From positions 1 through 23,847 of the forward strand of contig NWUY0300053517.1 of the NCBI GenBank assembly GCA_004151065.3: 23,847 bases of DNA. Direction: 5' to 3'. A program made the translations under genes and the position numbers. This stretch comes from Larix sibirica. Taxonomy: Eukaryota; Streptophyta; Pinopsida; Pinales; Pinaceae. A model generated the notes under the pieces. It had not been told where the DNA came from. It was given only the letters and a program-made list of their open reading frames with translations, and did not search any database. This document shows, in pieces, positions 9,436-20,100 of the stretch (position 1 is the first letter of the stretch; each line of letters starts with the position of its first letter).

Positions 9436-9978
9436 CATATAAACATCATATAAGAGGTGGACGGTTCAAACACTGTTTAAATCAGTATATGGCCAAGAAA
9501 CAATTATTCCCCTACAGTTTCAACAAAGAAATGACCATGTTTCCAAATTACTTCAACTTGGCACAACCAAAGAAAGAGACGATCGACTATTTCCATTACA
9601 TAAACTTAATAAAAGAAACTAATTTCCCTTTACCATCAAGATATAGAAAAAAAGTAGAAGAAAACATGGCATGACCGAAACTTAAGGAATAAATATGTCT
9701 CCATAGGGGACTTAGTACTATTGTATGCTAGCATAGTTAAAGGAAAATCAAAGAAGCTAGAAACAACATGGATGGGACCGTATGTTGTAGAATATATAAG
9801 ACTAGTCGGGGAAGTAAAACTAAGAACACTACATGTTCGACTACTTGCCAAAGTAATAAATGCTGCTTGACTAAAAAGGTATTGTCCTCATAAATATAAA
9901 AAAAGGGAGAGAAGAAATGTAATGTATTGTCCATATAAATATAAAAAAGGAGGGGAGAGAATAGGTGCACATAATTAG
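9436..9978 (+). pseudogene. pol: Ty3/gypsy integrase C-terminus
   Basis: Plus strand. It begins abruptly at the copia LTR edge with a block equivalent to RTPFKLVYG, read here as TVQTLFKSVYGQETIIPLQF (about 9463-9522). It continues with RNDHVSKLLQLGTTKERDD, passes several stops, then shifts frame to GDLVLLYASIVKGKSKKLET and TWMGPYVVEYIRL (9708-9800), a GPY/F module, followed by LRTLHVRLLAKVINAA. The TGA at 9868-9870 probably replaces Arg, because the frame goes on as LKRYCPHKYKK and stops at 9976-9978. The catalytic core is missing on the left. The tail holds a 45-bp duplication. Confidence 0.8.
9880..9969. repeat. 45-bp tandem duplication in integrase tail
   Basis: Copies at 9880-9924 and 9925-9969 both start TATTGTCC and contain ATAAATATAAAAAA plus a GGGAGAGA-like block. 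The period is a multiple of three, so the integrase frame passes through both as 15-residue repeats (CPHKYKK / CPYKYKK). Confidence 0.75.
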
Positions 9979-10769
9979 GAATAAAAATGAGTAAGTTGGA
10001 TAAACAAACTATAAAGCATTAGAATACAACTTAAACACCAAAACGAATCACTGACTCAGTGAAAATTGACCACAGGGTTTCAACCGAGTGGACAACGATG
10101 GAAGAAGGATAGATTGACGACAAAAATAAAAAGGAAATAGTTGGTGGGCACTCCATCGACTGTGAATACTGACCAGAGTAAGTGATACAATAGTCAATCA
10201 AAAATTAGGAAGAAAATGGAGTTAAAAAGCACAAAAATCTAGTAACAATAGTACAACTAATACCATTAGTACCACTCCTGCTAGCATAAAAAATTGCACA
10301 TAAATAAATTTGTATCCACTCAAACATTAAAATCTCACACAAGTTGAATCATTCCAAAATCAATCATAAATGCGCCAAATCATATTAATTTAAACACATT
10401 TAAAAAAAATCTAACTATGAAGAAGCTGAGCAGATTGAAGAATAGAGTGCACTGCAAAACAAAACATAGTAGAGCTTATAGCAGAAGCAAAGGTTACAAA
10501 ATAAACTCAGATAGAATCAATTCCACCAAAGATGAAGGGACCCATAAACACAACAACAAAGCCTCATAAGGGTAAGAAGGAGCCCAGAACAAAGCACAGA
10601 GAAGACACTGCATTTTAGTATAAGCTAGATAAGAGAATTGACTGAGTCTGACAATCCAAAGAAGAGGACTACAATTGGGACAAGCACTGGAAAGATCTAA
10701 AAAACTGGGTTGTGATCGGGGGAATTGGAGTGAGGAGAGTCGAAATCTCCAAAGAGCAAGGATATAGAG
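9979..10769 (+). other. spacer between integrase and extra ORF
   Basis: About 790 bp, A-rich on this strand, with no frame I can follow and no repeat structure noticed. It lies inside the gypsy element between the end of pol and the next coding remnant. Confidence 0.5.
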
Positions 10770-13054
10770 GTCATACCTTTATGCATCTTTTGTAGTAGGT
10801 TTTGATGGGTTAAAGGAACATGAGGCAAGGTAACCTGTGAGAAGATACCATAGGGGAAATATTTTTCTAGATGAACTAGTGGAAATTAACCATGCTCTAA
10901 TCAAATAATTAGTAGGGATACTGATGCTAGGTGACCTGGTCTCGACCGTGACCCAACCGTTAGTACTAGTGGAGGAATTCACAGGTCACAACAAGGGAAA
11001 CATTCAAAGATAATGATAATTAGTATGGTGAAGGATCCCACAATAAAATGGGATTTGATCATAGTTGCATGCTTATTAACGAGCATAGGTTGAGCTTTAG
11101 ACATCAAGATAACCATGCTTGAAGCAATCAAGCAAATTGAAGAACAAGGGAAAGTGTTTGATTGGGTTGAGCATGTTGTCAATATAGTAGGAGTAAATTG
11201 TGAGAAATGTCAAGAAGAAACACAAGCAATTAGATACCCATCCTTGTTGATTTGGGTAGCAATGTTAAGCATATTACCATTTGGAGAACTAGTGTTCACG
11301 TCAAGGATTGTGCTGACTATGTTGAATCTCCAATGCTTTTTGACCAAATGGATAGGCTTTCCCACTAGCCATACCCTGAAGGAAATGTTTTCTCACTTGT
11401 TCAATAATTTGAAAGCAACATGTCGACGTTGGCATGTACTGCAGAATGTAAGAATAAACCTGCGACTGACTATGCATATATAGCTCAAATTGAATTGCAT
11501 GAATGTATGGTATGTACATGGGGTGGGTGGTGAGCTGAAATATTTGGATTACTATCCATCAACTGACCAAATTTTCATGGATTTGTCAAGGAAATCAAAC
11601 ATAGAATATAGGGTACCCCCATCAATAAGTGGTGAAGTACAACAAATAATAAATCCACTTGAAAATGTGGAGTTGGAAGAAACAATGTATATCATTGCAT
11701 TTACAATTGACAAGCAGTCGACAACATTGATTCTCGGTAAGAAGACAACAACAAGAAACAAGACAAAACAAACAAAAATCAATATCGATGAGTCTAGTGA
11801 GGAAACTGAGGATGAAATCCAAATAGATATACCCATAACATGACATATCGACTGGTAGGAACCAAATCTAAATTATTATATGGAACAGGTAGCTGCAAAA
11901 CTATTATTATGAGAAGGTGTAAAAGAACTAGACAACAAGAAAAGAAGTAGAAATTAATCATGGATTTGAGTATTGGCATCGACTACATGTATGCAATGGA
12001 AAGAGAAAAGAGATAATCATGGATTCCATGAAGAATGAAATAAGAATAGAACAAAAAATTCAGGTATAAATGTAGATATAAGGGATAGGAGAGGAATGTC
12101 CAAAGAAAATCACAACTAAGCCTCCCAAGATCCCAAATCGACCTCGAACATATAACAAACCAATGGTCAACAAACCAAACCTTCATTGCCAACACCAATT
12201 ATTTAGGAACAAGAATCAACTCCACAACATTCAAATCCTAACCATGGTCAACCCCAATAGTTTCCTCCACTGCGGTCATCTCCAACATAGTCAACTCCAC
12301 CATAGTCGCATCCACCGTAGTCAACCCCACAACAAAACCCACCAACACCACAAGGGTATCCGTCAACTTTCCAAACACAAAATACACAAATGCCACATCA
12401 TACCATACCAATAGAAGAACAAGAAGAAGAAAAGCAATCAACACCATCACAAGGTCCATTTTGGATGAGAGAGCAAGAAGATGGCCATCTAACAAGGATA
12501 TTCAATCCCAAAACTACAACTGACCATAAACTCCAACAAATGGAAAAATAACTTACAAAGGAGAAGGACATGAGATGGAAGGGTCTTGTTAAATCCAAAG
12601 ACCAAAAGCATAGAAAAGAAACAAAGGAATGGGAAGAATGCAAATTAAAAGCAAAAGATTCCATGAGAGTCGAATTGCAATAAGAATTAAGGGTCCCCTT
12701 CGAATTTCTACAAAATGTAGTATCAAAGATAATAAAACAACACCACATCCACACGGGGAATCATAGGACATCATATGAACATACAACATCCATGGCATCC
12801 CAATAATATGACAAACTACACCATATTAGGGAACAACTTGCACTGATAGGAGTACAAGTGACAACAACTAATACAGTTTTTAACAGTTGGCCATCACACT
12901 TTGCCCATGTCTATAGAAAACTCAGGTCTCACAAAATTGTGGTAGAAAATTGGCCATTAGTAAACAAAAGAAAATGGAGAATACGGAATGGGAAGCATTA
13001 TAACAATTACTATAGAAAGAAATACAAGAACAAGAAGAAGCAAAATGGATAGAG
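10770..13054 (+). pseudogene. unrecognised extra ORF of gypsy element
   Basis: Across frameshifts, a single plus-strand protein can be followed. Part 1 (10780-10985) has VVGFDGLKEHEAR, VRRYHRGNIFLDELVEINHA and STVTQPLVLVEEFTGHNKG. Part 2 (11015-11483) has DPTIKWDLIIVACLL, MLEAIKQIEEQGKVFDWVEH, NCEKCQEETQAIRYPSLLIW. Part 3 (11490-11843, 117 codons open) has GGELKYLDYYPSTDQIFMDL and an acidic end ESSEETEDEIQIDI. Part 4 (about 12160-12420) is Pro/Gln-rich, with a 15-bp repeat. Part 5 (12420-13054) is Lys/Glu-rich and probably helical, with EQLALIGVQVTTTNTVFNSW. It lies between integrase and the 3' LTR on the same strand as pol, where plant Ty3/gypsy elements of the Tat/Athila group are known to have extra ORFs. 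I recognise no domain; function unknown. Confidence 0.55.
12288..12332 (+). repeat. 15-bp repeat encoding Pro/Gln pentapeptides
   Basis: Three units, TAGTCAACTCCACCA, TAGTCGCATCCACCG and TAGTCAACCCCACAA, encode (stop)STPP, (stop)SHPP and (stop)STPQ. The first codon is a stop where neighbouring Gln-rich text predicts CAG. Confidence 0.7.
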
Positions 13055-13518
13055 GAAGGAGAAATGATGCACAATGAAGTCAGAAGAATACTCTAGCATA
13101 TGTACTTCTTACTAGTAGGAGGATACAATAAATGAATGGTAGGAATAGTGTTGAATTCCAAGCACAGTTTCCTCTTGCATAAATATTCATTATGTTAACT
13201 GATATTAAAACTACCAATTTTGCTATTGAAGACACCATCAAAGAATGGTAGGCGATCTGGAATAAGATACAAGTGTTAGTACCCCACATCTACAAAAAAA
13301 TCATTGAAATCCATGATGCACATCTATATATGGACCACCAAAACCAGTCAAGAATTTCTTTAAACCAAGTAAATTGGTTAATCAAGAACTAGTACTGACT
13401 AAAAGCATTGAAATTGATACACCTTGAGAATTTGTAATACACATTTTGAAAAAATATATCTTCTTGCAAAAATACATTTTTATTCTAACATTTCCCTTCT
13501 TTAATGCGAATAATATTT

Positions 13519-13533
13519 TGAGAGTGGGGGAGA
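13519..13533 (+). other. polypurine tract of plus-strand gypsy element
   Basis: TGAGAGTGGGGGAGA immediately precedes the TGTTGGAAAATCC start of the LTR. Its position and composition fit a plus-strand primer site and set the orientation as plus. Confidence 0.75.
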
Positions 13534-13818
13534 TGTTGGAAAATCCTAATCGATTAGTCGACTAGGCCCATCAGTCAATTGGAAATCAAATAGTTGACTG
13601 GACTAGCAGGTCAACCAACATATGTTAACAATCATATGTATTTCTATATGTTGGTTCATATGTATAAAAATAGATATTTGTCTATGTGTAAATGAGTCCT
13701 TCTATTAAAAATATAAAAAATCATTAGCATCATATCTACTCTTATCTCTTTATGCATGTATATCTCTCTTAACGTGTATCAATGGTAACCAATGAATGTG
13801 ATCCCCTAGTTTGCAACA
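13534..13818 (+). repeat. gypsy 3' LTR, copy 1 (285 bp)
   Basis: Starts TGTTGGAAAATCC and ends TTTGCAACA, with canonical TG...CA ends. It aligns closely with 14311-14557 (shared blocks include ATGTATTTCTATATG, AATGAGTCCTTCTATT and GTAACCAATGAATGTGATCC). Near the start are two related units of about 38 bp containing AGTCGACTAG or AGTTGACTGG. It follows the PPT and is directly followed by RT sequence. Confidence 0.85.
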
Positions 13819-14304
13819 TTGGTGGATGAAATTATAAATGAGGTTGTAGGTCACGAGTGTTATTCCTTTACATATGGATTTTTGGGATATAAATAGGTTT
13901 ATATTGCCAAGGAAGACCAACCAAAGACAAATTTCATTATAGAATTTGGAGCATTTGCTTACAGTGTCATTCCCTTTGGCTTAAAAATGCACCTAATGTG
14001 TTCTCTAGAATCGTAGTAAAATATTTTCAAGGAGATATGTACAAGACCATGGTAGTGTATTTTGATGATTGGACAATATACAGTCTCCTATAAGATTGCG
14101 TCCAGTGTATCTGTCTAATTTTTTAACATTGTCAACAAATATTATTAGGTCATGTAGTATGTAAATAAGGTATAAAAGTAATACTTGACTCGAAGCCTCA
14201 TGTCAACCAAAAGAAGATACGAGTATTCTTGGCCCATAGAGGTTATTATAGAAAGGTAATAAGACACTATTTTGACATAACTTATTCAATGGAAGAACTC
14301 CAAA
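13819..14304 (+). pseudogene. pol: Ty3/gypsy reverse transcriptase fragment
   Basis: Plus strand. From the base after the LTR it reads LVDEIINEVVGHECYSFTYG, then IAKEDQPKTNFIIEFGAFAY and SVIPFGLK, the gypsy RT palm text. A one-base loss then shifts frame to NAPNVFSRIVVKYFQGDMYK, TMVVYFDDWTIYS. The catalytic YxDD box is present as YFDD (about 14058-14069). After a degraded stretch come LLGHVVCK, NQKKIRVFLAHRGYYRKVIR and SMEELQK with a short internal deletion. RNase H and integrase do not follow; a second LTR does. Confidence 0.86.
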
Positions 14305-14310
14305 AATAGA

Positions 14311-14557
14311 CAATCAAATAGTTGAATGGCCTGCTAGTCAATCAACAATCAACTAGTTGACTAGCCTAGCAAGTCAATCAACATATGTGAATAGTCATAT
14401 GTATTTCTATATGTCAGTTCGTATGTGTAAATGAGTCCTTCTATTGAAAATATAACAAATCATTAGCATCATATCTACTCTTGTCTCTTTATGCATGTAT
14501 GTCTCTGTTAATGTGTGTCAATGGTAACCAATGAATGTGATCCCCAAGATTGCAGCA
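14311..14557 (+). repeat. gypsy LTR, copy 2, 5'-truncated or diverged
   Basis: About 247 bp matching copy 1 from AATCAAATAG to TTGCAGCA. The first 14 bases of the LTR are not recognisable; the preceding sequence is still RT coding text. It contains the two roughly 40-bp units with AGTTGAATGG and AGTTGACTAG. Confidence 0.8.
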
Positions 14558-15777
14558 TACAACATAGTTGAAATACAAACTACCTCTTTCACCTAGAGAG
14601 TGGTTTCAACAAGAAATCTCTAATAACATGTAGAAATTTTTTCTCTTGTTAATTTAATGAAAATTTAGAAATTTCACCTCTTTCTTAGAGATTTCTCAAA
14701 TCTAGTCCGTATGAATTTACAACCTTAGGGATAACATGACATAATTTACAATGGAAGAAAATGGACAATATTTCACCTCTTTTCAACCCCAATAAACTAG
14801 TAAATAGAAGAGAAAAGATATCAAAAGTATACCACAATCTTAATCCTCTGGGGAGATGTTATCATGCATAAATCATATCTAGAATCCACTTTATGACAAC
14901 AGTAAATATATCCTAATGTATCCAATATCATTGTCAATACCCTTAACAAATTTATCCTTAACTAGTGTTATACCATTATTTTCCACTCTAGAAACTCATC
15001 GAGGACCCACTAATGTCATATTGTTGAAACACTCACTTCTACCCTCGATTTCCTCATTTCTTCTAGAATGAGCAAGTTTTGATGATATGAACATGCAATG
15101 AAATGATCCTCTACATTATGATCTTGGGAACTCATACATGACTCAGAGTTCACTAAGTTCTAGGAATCTAGATTCATCCTACCATATCTTGCATCAATCT
15201 ATATAAGGAAGAGGATTTCAAAGGATAAGAGTATTTTGTTCTTTATGGATATTTGATCTTGGATATTGGATCTATAATTTTTGCAGGAAAAATATATGCA
15301 AATAAATGTTGCACAATTGTGGAGAGACTCTTATCTATCTTATCCTTCATTCATATTTGAGTTGCTTGGTAGAGTTCCAAGGAGAAGAAGTTGGAGCAAG
15401 GAGGTTGGAGGAACATGCATCATGACTAAAAGTATAGACATGTGATGTATTGTTCTCCATTCTAATAGCATAGATATACATAGTTGTTCCCTCCTATTAT
15501 AGTTTTTATGTAGTTTATGATTTATTGGCTTATCCTTGAGCAAACTAGATTACATCTTTCGTTCTTGATTTCCTAATTGCTTGAATAGGTTTGAGGATTG
15601 ACATGTTTTGACTTATGTGTGCAATTAGAATGTGTTAGGAGATGGAGCAGGATCTTTAGGAGGTACACCATCTAGAAATATGTGAGGGTGAGCATTGTTG
15701 TGAAGGTGAGTCACATTCTCTCTCTCCCTCTCTCATGCATGTATTGAATCAAAATTTAGATCTAGTGGAAAATAGTG
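14558..15777. other. no gene recognised
   Basis: AT-rich sequence without a coding frame I can follow on either strand. It contains a TATA-like CTATATAAGGAAGAGG at about 15199-15214 (+) and a short CT-rich tract at 15717-15735. These could mark an old LTR, but I found no partner copy. Confidence 0.5.
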
Positions 15778-16207
15778 TTATCTATCCCACAATCCATTTT
15801 GTATTAGCATTAAAATCCAAAGGAGATCCATTATTTTAGTGGGAGGGAAAAATATATACCATAGAACTAGAAACTCCATTAGGGATGAATTCCCCAATTC
15901 TTCCTTAAATATATATTGAATTCCTTGCTTATTTTGGTTTATGAGTTTGTTTTCATTCGTTTTCCTCCCATCATATGATATGGGCTTGTTAAAAGACTTG
16001 AAAACTCCCAAAACTTTGTTTTCCACTTTTTCTAAGACTATCACCCCTTCCTGTGGAAACCATAGTGATACTATCACTTTTTTCTAGTCTACAAGGAGTA
16101 GTACCCCTAATTTTATCACTTCTCGCTAAGCTAGCAAGAGAGATAGCTCCTGTAGGTGATTGCTTTGCTTGAATTTTGCATTTTTCACCTCCTAATTGGT
16201 TCCCCAT
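15778..16207 (-). pseudogene. unrecognised coding-like remnant
   Basis: Two overlapping minus-strand open stretches (99 and 72 codons) can be joined by a frameshift. They include NQLGGEKCKIQAKQSPTGAI, SLWFPQEGVIVLEKVENKVL and INQNKQGIQYIFKEELGNSS. No domain is recognised, and it is not the RT that should follow the minus-strand gypsy pol. It could be chance or an element remnant. From 16208 to 16520 nothing is recognisable. Confidence 0.25.
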
Positions 16208-16520
16208 CTGGGTTAAGAGTGTATTGGTGGTTTTTTATCATTTGGATCATCCTTGTATAGTGTTTATTTTGATTTTGGGAGGATCTAAGCCATGGTTTTA
16301 CTTTGGTTATGAATGGTGTGCTTGACCTAGTTGTGAGTGAGGTTGATCATGATTGCTAATGATAGCATACTAGTGATTGTGAATTGGTTTTGAAGCTTAT
16401 TTTAATAAGTTTTAATTGCATTTAGAGATCTCAAAAGGTTCTTGTCATTCCTTGACATGTTACTAGCTAGGGAACTATGCCAAGGAACCTAAAAAAAAAT
16501 TGTATGAGTTTTAATTCTTT

Positions 16521-16930
16521 CTAGATTAAAGGCTCTAGTGTTGGACATACCTTTATTAGCTTCTGTTGGAATAGCTTGACCCCTTCCTTGAGTGGTATAA
16601 CATGTTGTATGATTTGAGTGTCATAAGTCTTTAGGTCTTCATAATCCCATGAAAAAATATCAATGTATTGTCTAAACAATCGGATAAAATATTGTCTTTC
16701 AACTGGCATACAAAAAGTCTCCAAATTGACATTTTTTGGGTTTCAACATTACCCAAATTTATTGTCTCATGGAACAATGATGAAATGCTTGTTTTGACAT
16801 TTACAGGTTTGTGAAAATTCCCTTGCAAGTCAAATAATTTCCCTAATTTGACTATTTCTTGTGGAATTGGATTGCATTTGAAGCTCTACATACCTTCTTG
16901 ATGTTTCTTGAGTGACTTGGTATGCTCTTC
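16521..16930 (-). pseudogene. pol: gypsy pol segment preceding RT
   Basis: Minus strand. IVKLGKLFDLQGNFHKPVNV (after a frameshift) and SSLFHETINLGNVET are followed by NLETFCMPVERQYFIRLFRQ, YIDIFSWDYEDLKTYDTQII and QHVIPLKEGVKLFQQKLIKV, then TLEPLI. This is the well-known DIFAW.YEDL..YD..I.QH.IPL stretch just before gypsy RT. The RT fingers (a SNLVPV-type block) do not follow; homology ends at about 16521. Confidence 0.84.
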
Positions 16931-16959
16931 ATCATCAATAATTGCCTATACATATATTC

Positions 16960-17470
16960 ACTTGTCAAAAATTGAATGATTTGTTAATCATCATTGAAGA
17001 CCCTCCAACTAATAACATTATATGGTATAGATGCACTAAATAACAATTTGATTAATAAATTGTTTGCACATGGAGATGATTTAGAAATAGTGTTAACCAA
17101 CAGTTATGCTGTGACATTTTTAGCACGATCAATAGTTGTAATGTTAAAAATGTCAAAGTGAGTGATCAAATTCCATACTTCAATCTGGTAACTTTTTAAG
17201 TGAGGCGATAGAAAGTGAATAGTATTTATTACCTACCTCACGATTATTTAATCACCAAAAAATTTAACGATTTAATCTTCAAAACAATTTCCTTTTTGAG
17301 CCCCTAGACCAAGGCCTCATACTCAACTGTGTTTTTGGTGCATTCGAACTCAAGTCTACAGGAAATCAAATGCCACTTGTTCTATTTTGAATTTATGAGG
17401 ATGCACCTTGCACCTATTCCTTCCTGTGACTTGGAACCATCAAAATAAAATGTCCAAATGTTAGAATCTA
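16960..17470 (-). pseudogene. pol: RNase H domain located before RT
   Basis: Minus strand. WTFYFDGSKSQEGIGARCIL (17455-17395) contains the first catalytic Asp in FDGS. LEFECTKNTVEYEALV (about 17356-17310) contains the Glu of the usual NTAEYEAL block. KFFGD (about 17268-17250) carries the third acidic residue after a frameshift, and SPHLKSYQIEVWNLI follows. Two in-frame TAG stops, before NKWHL and before GLKKE, sit where Gln is expected. It belongs upstream of RT in this polyprotein; whether it is the archaeal-like RNase H or the native one cannot be settled by eye. Confidence 0.8.
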
Positions 17471-17629
17471 AATCTATGTTAACTAAATCTAAAATTCCTA
17501 CTATGTACAATTTATATTTTCATCAGTCCAAATAGTATGAAGGGGTTTGAACTATTTGTTTGATTCCAAGGTTGATTTCTCTACTATGTAAGTTCCTACA
17601 TCATCCTCCAAAAAATAATTCCCCAAGAT

Positions 17630-18136
17630 GGATTGATTGCAATGTATAGGTTCATTTTGGCATTCCAATTTTGTCACTACATATTTCATGTGTGTTTCCT
17701 TATCAACCTTTATTTAGTTTTTCCAGCCACCCCTGGGTAACCAAAGGTGAGACTAGTTAGTAGTGAAGTACCCTTGCAATTTTTTTTACCAATCCCTGTT
17801 AAGTAGTAGACCATAATCTTCATGGATATCCACAATAATAATATCTATGATTTGGCACACTTTGGGGTTGGATGCTAGTCTGACCATAACACATTTTAAC
17901 TCCCTGACACTTTTATGTTAGACCTATCTAAATGAATAATGTAGGTGGAAAGATTGGTTGGTTTTCTTTAATATTTTGACAGACTAAAAAGGGAATTACA
18001 TTAGATGAGGCCCCTGAATATACCAAACAATTGTGAACACTATGATTAAAATTTTCAAATGTCGACAAAAATGGGTATGTTTGTGACTTAGATTTGTTTC
18101 CAACATATGCATCATTCAATGCATCATTTTCCTTTG
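17630..18136 (-). pseudogene. pol: gypsy aspartic protease and linker
   Basis: Minus strand. NDAYVGNKSKSQTYPFLSTF leads to HNCLVYSGASSNVIPFLV (17985-18035). The active-site triad, normally DSG, reads YSG, a GAT-to-TAT type change that removes the catalytic Asp. After frameshifts the text VCQIIDIIIVDIHEDYGLLL and NRDW (about 17860-17790) follows, then SHLWLPRGG; this YGLLLSRDW-type linker is familiar from plant gypsy polyproteins. Inactive as read. Confidence 0.8.
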
Positions 18137-18529
18137 GTTCTATGTGGACATTAAGAACTAGGAATTTTGTTTGGTTTCCAAATTTGCAACCTTTTCATGA
18201 GATGTATAAGATGGTGGTTCAAATTCCTATGGAAATAAATTTCTCTGTTGTGGAAATTGGAAAATATAAAAAATGGAAAGATTGGTTTTTGGTTTCTTTA
18301 AGTCTTCCACTACATTGTAGTTCATGGAAATTTTAGGCAAGTTGGGGGTGGCTTCTTTTAGGGTTTCAGTGCAAGTTGTGTATTTTTATTACATGGAAGT
18401 GGGTTGAGGTTGGGTGGAATTTGAGGTAATAGGACCTTTACTCTTAAGTGGGTAGTCTCTCAAGAAAGCTTGAGTAACCTATAGTTCATGAACTATATCT
18501 TTAGCTTCATCAGGGAGTCACAGGAACAT

Positions 18530-20100
18530 GTCCTACAAGACCCTGTTTCCTCGCCAATGGACCCCTCTTCATTTTCAGGTACATTTTCACTGTCCAGAGA
18601 GGGGTTATCATTTTGATTTTGGCAATCTAGAAACTGGTTCACTACCATGGTCATGGAACAAATCCACTAAGGACAGGTCTTCTCTAACTGAATAGCATGG
18701 TGATAGGTGCAATAATTGTCCATTCCTATTTCAACGAGATTGAAATTCATCAACTCAATTGTTTTCTAGACAAGCCTTCTATAAAAGGGCTTAAATGGTT
18801 TATTGTTAGATGTTCCCTCACTTTCTTTTCTCTTCAAGTTAGTGATCTCATTAGATAATTTCTTAACTAGACAAAAAAGGTCATATATTCCATTGGTATC
18901 TTTGTTCGGTGTGTCATTGTTGGTTTTGGTAATAGGTTTAGATGAGAAATTAAGTTTTTGAAAGATTTATAAACTTTGCATATGTTGTCCTAGGATTCTA
19001 AGACATGCTAGACATATCCTTTTCAATGTTCTTTGCTTCCTCAAAATTTTATGCCAAGGAAAGCTTCCTATTCCTTTTTACAAACATAGAAATTTGTACT
19101 AGTAGGGAAGAGGTATATCATTTGACCACAACATTTTCATTGGGGGGAGCACCATCTAGGAATCTATTCAGAAGCCCGGTGGTAAAGCGTTTGTGGTAAA
19201 GAGTTGGTTGAAGTCTATAATATTTTCCCATTTGTCCATCTTCATAGTAGTAATCTCTTTCCAAAGGATAGATAGGGTTACCTCCTCACCAAAATTTCTT
19301 ATAAAATCCCTTTCAAAATCATCCCAGGTAGCTATAAAAGCTATCATTAGGTTGAAATACCAAGTGGAGGCCTTATTCTCATTCTCAAAAGTGTAAGGAA
19401 ATAGTTGGAATACTACATCTTCATGTTCCAAATTCATTAGTTTGATAGAAATGTAAAAGTTCTTGATGTGATTATCAAGAGAGTGGTGTTTACCCAAGTC
19501 AATTCTTTGGAGCTTGCATTTAGGGTTCTTAGGCAAGTCATGTCAAAGTGTCACCATATTCAAATCACTCTAGGTTCTATAGGATGGTACTTTGGGCTTG
19601 TTGTTATTCATGGTCCTTTCTAGGAATTCTCTTTCATAATCGTGAGCCCCGGTAACAATTTCAATGTTGTATTATTTGTCAAAGGAAGGATTTGAGGGTC
19701 ATGAGGGGGATCTAGAACTAGAAGAAGTTCGTGGAATTGCGTTCAAGGGTTCTATAATTTTCACTCAAAGTAAAATCAATGAGGTCATCTATCATTTCTA
19801 GTCGGACTTGATTAGGGGTGTGAATGGGTTCTCTAGTGACTCTTTTTCTTATAGGAAACAAGGAGTAGTAGGTATCCCACTAATATTCTTTATATAGATT
19901 TTGGTATAGTGATGGAACTGATTCACCTCTTCTACAGGTACATCATATAGAGAAGGTGTTTCTAAGGATGGAGGATTTCAAATATTATTTTAGAGTTAGA
20001 GACTACACCTCAAGTCGGTATGTGATTGTTATAAGGATATTTATGTGAATATTTAAAAAGAGAATGGCATGATTTAGAAGGGAATATTTTAGCCATTCAA
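18530..20100 (-). pseudogene. gag: gypsy gag, degenerate
   Basis: Minus strand. A candidate Met at 19611 opens MNNNKPKVPSYRT. The best part (19536-19168, 122 codons open) has LQRIDLGKHHSLDNHIKNFY, LMNLEHEDVVFQLFPYTFEN, ASTWYFNL, WDDFERDFIRNFGEE and KMDKWENIIDFNQLF, a clear retrotransposon gag core. Further on (18870-18650) come NGIYDLFCLVKKLSNEITN and EIGMDNYCTYHHAIQLEKTC, a Cys/His cluster like the usual YCTFHQ...EKTCP motif of this family, then an acidic segment. Stops and frameshifts occur upstream (including within the first 25 codons) and downstream of the core. Confidence 0.84.

Noticed and set aside
11552-11846. Hydrophobic minus-strand open frames that look membrane-like
   Set aside because: They are antisense shadows of the better plus-strand frame 11490-11843 in the extra ORF.
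12238-12798. Minus-strand open frames, up to 118 codons
   Set aside because: Antisense of the Pro/Gln- and Lys/Glu-rich plus-strand coding remnant; the composition explains the openness.
15717-15735. CT-rich microsatellite
   Set aside because: Short, impure and ordinary for plant DNA.
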